Part shown: piece by piece, positions 55,628 to 60,211 of the stretch
Layout: each line of letters begins with the position of its first letter
Numbering within the stretch: position 1 is the stretch's first letter
Source: Thermoplasmata archaeon
Lineage (GTDB): Archaea > Thermoplasmatota > Thermoplasmata > Thermoplasmatales > GCA-001856825
NCBI GenBank assembly: GCA_023256475.1
Contig: JAGDXP010000008.1
Coordinates: forward strand, 1 to 60,211
Direction: 5' to 3'
DNA length: 60,211 bases
Position numbers and translations under genes: made by a program
The notes under the pieces: model-generated
What the model saw: the letters and a program-made list of their open reading frames with translations, nothing else
Told to the model about the DNA's origin: nothing
The model's database searches: none

Positions 55628-58600
55628 TCAATACCAGTACTGATTAACCTGTATTAAGTCAGCATAGCTCTGCCCTGTTATTATGACATCAGTAAAGTCC
55701 GCCCAATAAGGACTATTTATTTTGGGTTCATACAATCCAGTGGATCCATCAAAACCATTTGGTGATTTTGTATAATTGTAATAATCGCCATTAACTTCTA
55801 GCTTTAAGTATATAGACGTTCCTATAAAACCTGTGAGGCTGATGTTACTGCCTGTTTCATGGAAGGCATATAGTCCCTGGTAGTATGCACTGGGTATCTG
55901 TGCTGCACTCTGTATTTTGGGGAAGCTTCCCGCTTCTCCGGCCCACCTGGTGTCTATCTGATGCCATATAATTTGTCCATATTGGCCTGGTGTACCTACA
56001 TATAACCTGAAACCGTATGGGGTATCAAGTGGGTCCTCCGCATTGGCAAACCATGCATATATGGAATAATTAGTCATAAAGTTGAGTGTTGCATTGTAAA
56101 GATCTTGCAAAGTGATCGGAACTGAAACTACGGATGAGACCTCACTATTCACTATGGTGCTGCTATTGAAAACATAATTATTTCCGTATTTAACTCTGTG
56201 CCACATCTGTGATATTGTATTGCCCAATCCAGTCGTTCCATTCTCAATGACCTTTATGTTATCAGCATAGAAATAATCATTTCCATAAACATTGAAGGCA
56301 TAGCCAGAAGGACCTATTACCAGCACAAATGCAATGCTTATGGAGTTGTCTTTATAGAGTTTTCCAGAAGGAATATGTTGTATTAGTACGCTACTTAAGT
56401 TGAAAGTGAAGTGTTCCCAGCCCTGATATTCACCATTGGAAACTCCAGTAAATGCTGGCATTAGGTCGGCCTTATTACTAGGATATGAATAGCTAGAACT
56501 AAGCCCTGATGCATTAACATTACCTGGATATCCCTGCAGAGGCATAACCTCATACCATTGAGAACTTCCAGCATAACTTACGAATACCGCTACCCCTTCC
56601 CCACCCAAAGATAGCATGAAATTAGCGTCCATTTCTAAATTAACATAAGCTGATCCGTGAATCTCAAGATTATTTGTCTGAACTGCATAATATTTATCGG
56701 TACTGTTCCAATAGTATGAATTTTGGTCATAATAATAGTAATAGTTTGTTCCAATACTGTACCCTCCTGAAATACCATTAGGAAAGAATCCCCATGCATT
56801 TGAATCTATTCTACTGAAAAGATTACTTTGAGAAGCTGAGTTTGTATAATAAATATTCGATCCTTGTAAGTTTGAAAGATCTGTAGCAACGTAACCTTCA
56901 GTATTATATGGCTCGGCAGATAATAAATCGCTAGATCCATAGAAATTAACTCCAGTGTAGGCCCAAACCGTTGTATAAGAATTCCAATTATTTCCTGTGC
57001 TAAGATTATCATAAAACACATAGACTGGTGTTTGATTGATACCTTCCCTCAGGAAACTTAAGCTTGACAGCGTAGGCCCGGAAATGTAGCTTACTACTAT
57101 CCTAACATCCCTCGGATATTGAGGCATGGCAGCGAACTGTGGGTCCCAAATAAACTGTACTGGTACAACAGACAGTGGTGGCAGATACACAGTCTGAGTT
57201 GCGAATAGACCAGAACCATCAAACGCCTCAACCTCTAAACTTCCTCCTCTCTTACCTAGATTTATTATTAATGAATTAACAACGTAATATCTATCTATCA
57301 TCAACACAGTGGAAGAATATGTAATAGTTGAAGGCAGTACTTCGGGAATAACTTTATTTATGGTGTAATTAACATATCCCATAAGCATTAACATAAAGAA
57401 TGTTCTGGCATCTGTAGAAGGGTTCAATGGTTCATATTGAGCACTGTGGTACTGTATGATTCCTTCTATTTGGGATAATCCAAAATCATCTACGAAGTAT
57501 CTGAAACCACCTTGATTTCCAATGGCTGCTAAGATTTCTCCTTTCTGATTCCACTGACTAGAAAGTATTGGCCACAACCCTGGATTATTAATAATATAGT
57601 AAGGTATATTCTTAGAAATTGAAGAGGGGTCCAACAGATACCCTATTGAATTTGACATGTAGCTCCCAAAAAATCCCGTAGTCTGATTTGTGTTATTATT
57701 TCCCATTAATTCATAAGTGTTATCTGGACCCTGACTCAACCCTGCAGCACTTCCAAAACCAATTCCGAAAAGGGTATTTAAATAACTGTCTTCGCTGAAT
57801 AAATTTTGTGTGCCATTACCCATAAAGAACATGGAGTAAAGACCGGACATGGATGTAGTTCCGAGATTATAATAGGAATTTATCGCGTAATTAAGGGCTG
57901 GATCATAGGATGAGGGAGTATTCGCGTTATTAGAAAACAGTGAATTGTCCGAATCTATTATCACGGTATTGTATCTCTTGAACAGGTTTGAATAATTCAA
58001 ATTCGAAGATGGATTATATAGTACCCAGTTGTATTTTATGCCCAGAGCTCTTAATGTACTATTCAAGTTAAAAGTCCCCTCAGTCTTACTGTTCAACGAT
58101 TGAAGTTTTAGGATTAGCACAGAATACTGCACATATATTGTAGTGTTCACCAGTGACGATGCTTCATCCAATGCGTAATTTATCTGAGGAATCTCATGGA
58201 ATGGGTCAAGTATGCCAGTGATTGTTGTATATCCTGGAGGTGTGGCATTCCATGTTACATTGAATACTATAAAGCCACCATCCTTTGGGATTGTAGGAAT
58301 TGAATAATAATTATAGAAGTTCCCATTCATTAATACCTCCAACTGTGTTGTAAGATTTACAGGAGAAAGGTTAGTTATGTAAAAGGAGATATTTATATCC
58401 TGTGAGAATAATGGAGTATATGTGGATGGTACTATATCAGTCAGTGCAAGCTGATATCCCGGGATGAATGTAACATTGAAAAGCCACATTAGTATTTTAT
58501 TTCCAACATAATCCTGCTGATAGAGTGGCAACCTTGCAAATTCGAATCCGAGAAATACTATCTTTCCCCCTTCTCCATTACTTGAATATCCGGATGTTGC

Positions 58601-60211
58601 ATAGTAATTATTGTTATAATACATATAAGTCAGATTTTTCCATGGACCATTAAAATTCGATGCGTTGAAAATCAACCCAGGTGATGAAACATAAGGATTC
58701 ATGTTCGAATTATATACCAGGCTTAGTTGATTTGTTTGATTCATATTAAATGCTTTTAAGGCAGTCTTATAAACATGCATGGTCAGATTATAGTTTATAT
58801 TATACCATTCAAATGATCCTGAACCGGAATTAATATTTTTCACAATAGGATTTATAATGAAAAGTTTACCACCTGATTCGTAAAAGTTCACCAGTTCATT
58901 CACCTGACTCTGGGAAATTCCCTGAGAATTATTCCCAGTAAACCATATTACAAGATCGTAACCATTTAAATTAACCGGAGTGTTGTATGGAACAGTTATA
59001 TAATCTGAGGTAAAACCCGTATATTCAAGCATCACTTTATAGTATTCAGAAACATCAGATGATGTTCCCGAATATATACCCTGCTCATTGACCATCAAAA
59101 TTTTAGGTTGTACAAAAACCGGTTGAGTAACGTTTGGAGGATTAGGTATCTGTAAAACTCCGTTTATCCCCCTTATATTTGTTAAACCTGCAATAATTAG
59201 ATTGTTTCCAGCGCCTGGTCCAAATCCACCAACGTTATCCCATATGAGAGAAACTGTTGCAGTTGAAAAAGAACCGACTGAAAAAGTACCATTTACTACT
59301 TCTAGCCCAGTTCCTAGCTCAGTCAATCCGAAGTTATTCTGAATGGGTAAGGTTGTCCCATTGGGATATTTATCATAGATGAAAAGATTGAAAGTAGCAG
59401 CAATTGGAGAATTATCTTTGATTAATATCTGCATTGGATCGCTGGTACCATGAACTGGTCTTGAGTTTTCCAATAAAATTCCTCCGGGCTCTATAATAAC
59501 ATCAGGAGAATTGGCATTTGAAGAATAAAGACTCAGGTTATAATAAGCTATATGCTGTCCTGACTTTGCCGAAATTAAAGCAAATTCGCTGCTAACATTT
59601 ATTACTGAAGGTGTGCTAACCGTAACTATATAATTTCTTATATCTCCTAAAACACTGGTGCTTGTGCCAATTAGATAATTGTTTCCTATGAAAAGCTTCG
59701 TAAGATTAACTGTCACCGTGGTGTTATTATACGGCGAAAATACAGTTACATAGATTAGAAATTGTGAATTAGGTTGTACTGGCAATGGGCTAGCCATTGC
59801 ATTCAGTATATATATATTTGATATAGAGACACCATTGAATTTCCAAAGGATTTGATTATACTGGGCGGAGAAGATAAGCATTCCAAGGTTAGAAACGTTT
59901 GAAACTGAAATTCCCATCGAAGATAAATTGAGATTTATAATTGATCCCGGCCCAAAAGTGGGTTCATTAGTTAAGGAGTAGATAGTGTACGACTTGAAAG
60001 TTCCGTTACTACTTATATCTAGATAAGTCATATTTGAATTAAAAATTGAACCTGCTAAGTCCCTTAAGGATACAAATAAACCTTTTCCGCTTCCAGATAT
60101 ATTGGCCTGTATGACCATCTGGGCGGATTTTGCAGGTGGGGGAATGTGCTGAACATAAGTAAATACAGTAGCAAATAAAACAACAGTTATAGCCAAAATT
60201 AAAATTGTTCC
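55628..60211 (-). CDS. Very large pilin-like surface protein, N-terminus beyond the window
   Basis: At least 1527 residues; the frame stays open to the right edge and the true start lies outside. The visible N-terminus (GTILILAITVVLFATVFTYV, then QHIPPPAK) matches the hydrophobic helix of archaeal type IV pilin signals, not a usual Sec peptide. Features downstream are VIWFTGNNSQGISQSQVNEL (Rossmann-like, about 430-460), CARDB-like segments near 600 (INISFYITNLSPVNLTTQLE), a second Rossmann-like unit around 740, and a Tyr/Asn/Ser-rich C-terminal half of lectin-like composition. Sequons are dense throughout. No C-terminal membrane anchor is seen, so the N-terminal helix is the only anchor. Possibly a surface fibre or adhesin. 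Confidence 0.85.
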   Translation of the reverse strand, partial: GTILILAITVVLFATVFTYVQHIPPPAKSAQMVIQANISGSGKGLFVSLRDLAGSIFNSNMTYLDISSNGTFKSYTIYSLTNEPTFGPGSIINLNLSSMGISVSNVSNLGMLIFSAQYNQILWKFNGVSISNIYILNAMASPLPVQPNSQFLIYVTVFSPYNNTTVTVNLTKLFIGNNYLIGTSTSVLGDIRNYIVTVSTPSVINVSSEFALISAKSGQHIAYYNLSLYSSNANSPDVIIEPGGILLENSRPVHGTSDPMQILIKDNSPIAATFNLFIYDKYPNGTTLPIQNNFGLTELGTGLEVVNGTFSVGSFSTATVSLIWDNVGGFGPGAGNNLIIAGLTNIRGINGVLQIPNPPNVTQPVFVQPKILMVNEQGIYSGTSSDVSEYYKVMLEYTGFTSDYITVPYNTPVNLNGYDLVIWFTGNNSQGISQSQVNELVNFYESGGKLFIINPIVKNINSGSGSFEWYNINYNLTMHVYKTALKAFNMNQTNQLSLVYNSNMNPYVSSPGLIFNASNFNGPWKNLTYMYYNNNYYATSGYSSNGEGGKIVFLGFEFARLPLYQQDYVGNKILMWLFNVTFIPGYQLALTDIVPSTYTPLFSQDINISFYITNLSPVNLTTQLEVLMNGNFYNYYSIPTIPKDGGFIVFNVTWNATPPGYTTITGILDPFHEIPQINYALDEASSLVNTTIYVQYSVLILKLQSLNSKTEGTFNLNSTLRALGIKYNWVLYNPSSNLNYSNLFKRYNTVIIDSDNSLFSNNANTPSSYDPALNYAINSYYNLGTTSMSGLYSMFFMGNGTQNLFSEDSYLNTLFGIGFGSAAGLSQGPDNTYELMGNNNTNQTTGFFGSYMSNSIGYLLDPSSISKNIPYYIINNPGLWPILSSQWNQKGEILAAIGNQGGFRYFVDDFGLSQIEGIIQYHSAQYEPLNPSTDARTFFMLMLMGYVNYTINKVIPEVLPSTITYSSTVLMIDRYYVVNSLIINLGKRGGSLEVEAFDGSGLFATQTVYLPPLSVVPVQFIWDPQFAAMPQYPRDVRIVVSYISGPTLSSLSFLREGINQTPVYVFYDNLSTGNNWNSYTTVWAYTGVNFYGSSDLLSAEPYNTEGYVATDLSNLQGSNIYYTNSASQSNLFSRIDSNAWGFFPNGISGGYSIGTNYYYYYDQNSYYWNSTDKYYAVQTNNLEIHGSAYVNLEMDANFMLSLGGEGVAVFVSYAGSSQWYEVMPLQGYPGNVNASGLSSSYSYPSNKADLMPAFTGVSNGEYQGWEHFTFNLSSVLIQHIPSGKLYKDNSISIAFVLVIGPSGYAFNVYGNDYFYADNIKVIENGTTGLGNTISQMWHRVKYGNNYVFNSSTIVNSEVSSVVSVPITLQDLYNATLNFMTNYSIYAWFANAEDPLDTPYGFRLYVGTPGQYGQIIWHQIDTRWAGEAGSFPKIQSAAQIPSAYYQGLYAFHETGSNISLTGFIGTSIYLKLEVNGDYYNYTKSPNGFDGSTGLYEPKINSPYWADFTDVIITGQSYADLIQVNQYWY

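Noticed and set aside
60194-60196. TTG at 60196 as the start of the giant pilin-like gene
   Set aside because: The frame remains open upstream to the window edge and the hydrophobic helix begins before this codon, so the true start is outside.
1-60211. CRISPR arrays, rRNA genes, complete insertion sequences
   Set aside because: No spaced direct repeats, rRNA-like stretches or intact transposase with terminal inverted repeats were seen on reading the window.

Overview
The window is AT-rich, gene-dense archaeal DNA. TFB, a Gar1-like protein, a B-family DNA polymerase with a C-terminal PCNA-binding tail, archaeal NAC, a class I CCA-adding enzyme and an archaeosine synthase leave no doubt about the domain. 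Short surface-protein signal peptides, Asn-X-Ser/Thr-rich giant surface proteins, an archaeal-type methylmalonyl-CoA mutase pair, fatty-acid catabolism genes and many leaderless promoters point to a heterotrophic member of the Thermoplasmata (Thermoplasmatales-like). The lineage is an inference from gene content; no marker phylogeny was run.

Left edge (1-1030): a tyrosine recombinase gene with three in-frame stop codons lies just beyond the 3' end of a tRNA-Lys(UUU) gene, the usual signature of a decaying integrated element that continues off the left side. Core information genes follow (1.0-6.3 kb): gar1-tfb, pyrG and divergent polB. A 600-base gap then holds a heavily decayed reading frame. 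From 6.9 to 12.8 kb one overlapping operon encodes a type IV pilus/Tad-like machine with two secretion ATPases, two half-size TadC-like membrane proteins and a pilin-like protein.

13-28 kb: a radical SAM protein, a 1463-residue surface protein with cytoplasmic zinc ribbons, archaeosine synthase overlapping a 1285-residue coiled-coil protein with a RING-like C-terminus, then a tandem ribbon-helix-helix protein overlapping a degenerate FtsZ-like protein. NAC, CCA-adding enzyme, triosephosphate isomerase and peroxiredoxin follow.

28-40 kb: an acyl-CoA catabolic island with thioesterase, acyl-CoA synthetase, two acyl-CoA dehydrogenases (one lacking the catalytic Glu motif), thiolase, EtfB/EtfA, a membrane iron-sulfur ETF:quinone oxidoreductase-like protein, a fused hydroxyacyl-CoA dehydrogenase/enoyl-CoA hydratase and an SCP2 protein. 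Electrons from the dehydrogenases would pass through ETF to the membrane protein and the quinone pool. Aconitase and methylmalonyl-CoA mutase at 49-54 kb could process acetyl-CoA and propionyl-CoA products. Between these lie an MMPL/RND protein, a TatD-like hydrolase and a PadR-MFS-surface protein operon with a clear palindromic operator. The right end holds small regulators and a very large pilin-like surface protein that runs off the window.

The candidates most worth following up are the degenerate FtsZ-like protein paired with a double RHH regulator, the two-ATPase pilus operon, the coiled-coil/RING-like protein and the apparently non-catalytic acyl-CoA dehydrogenase partner. All motif and translation statements are hand-read; no database search was possible.
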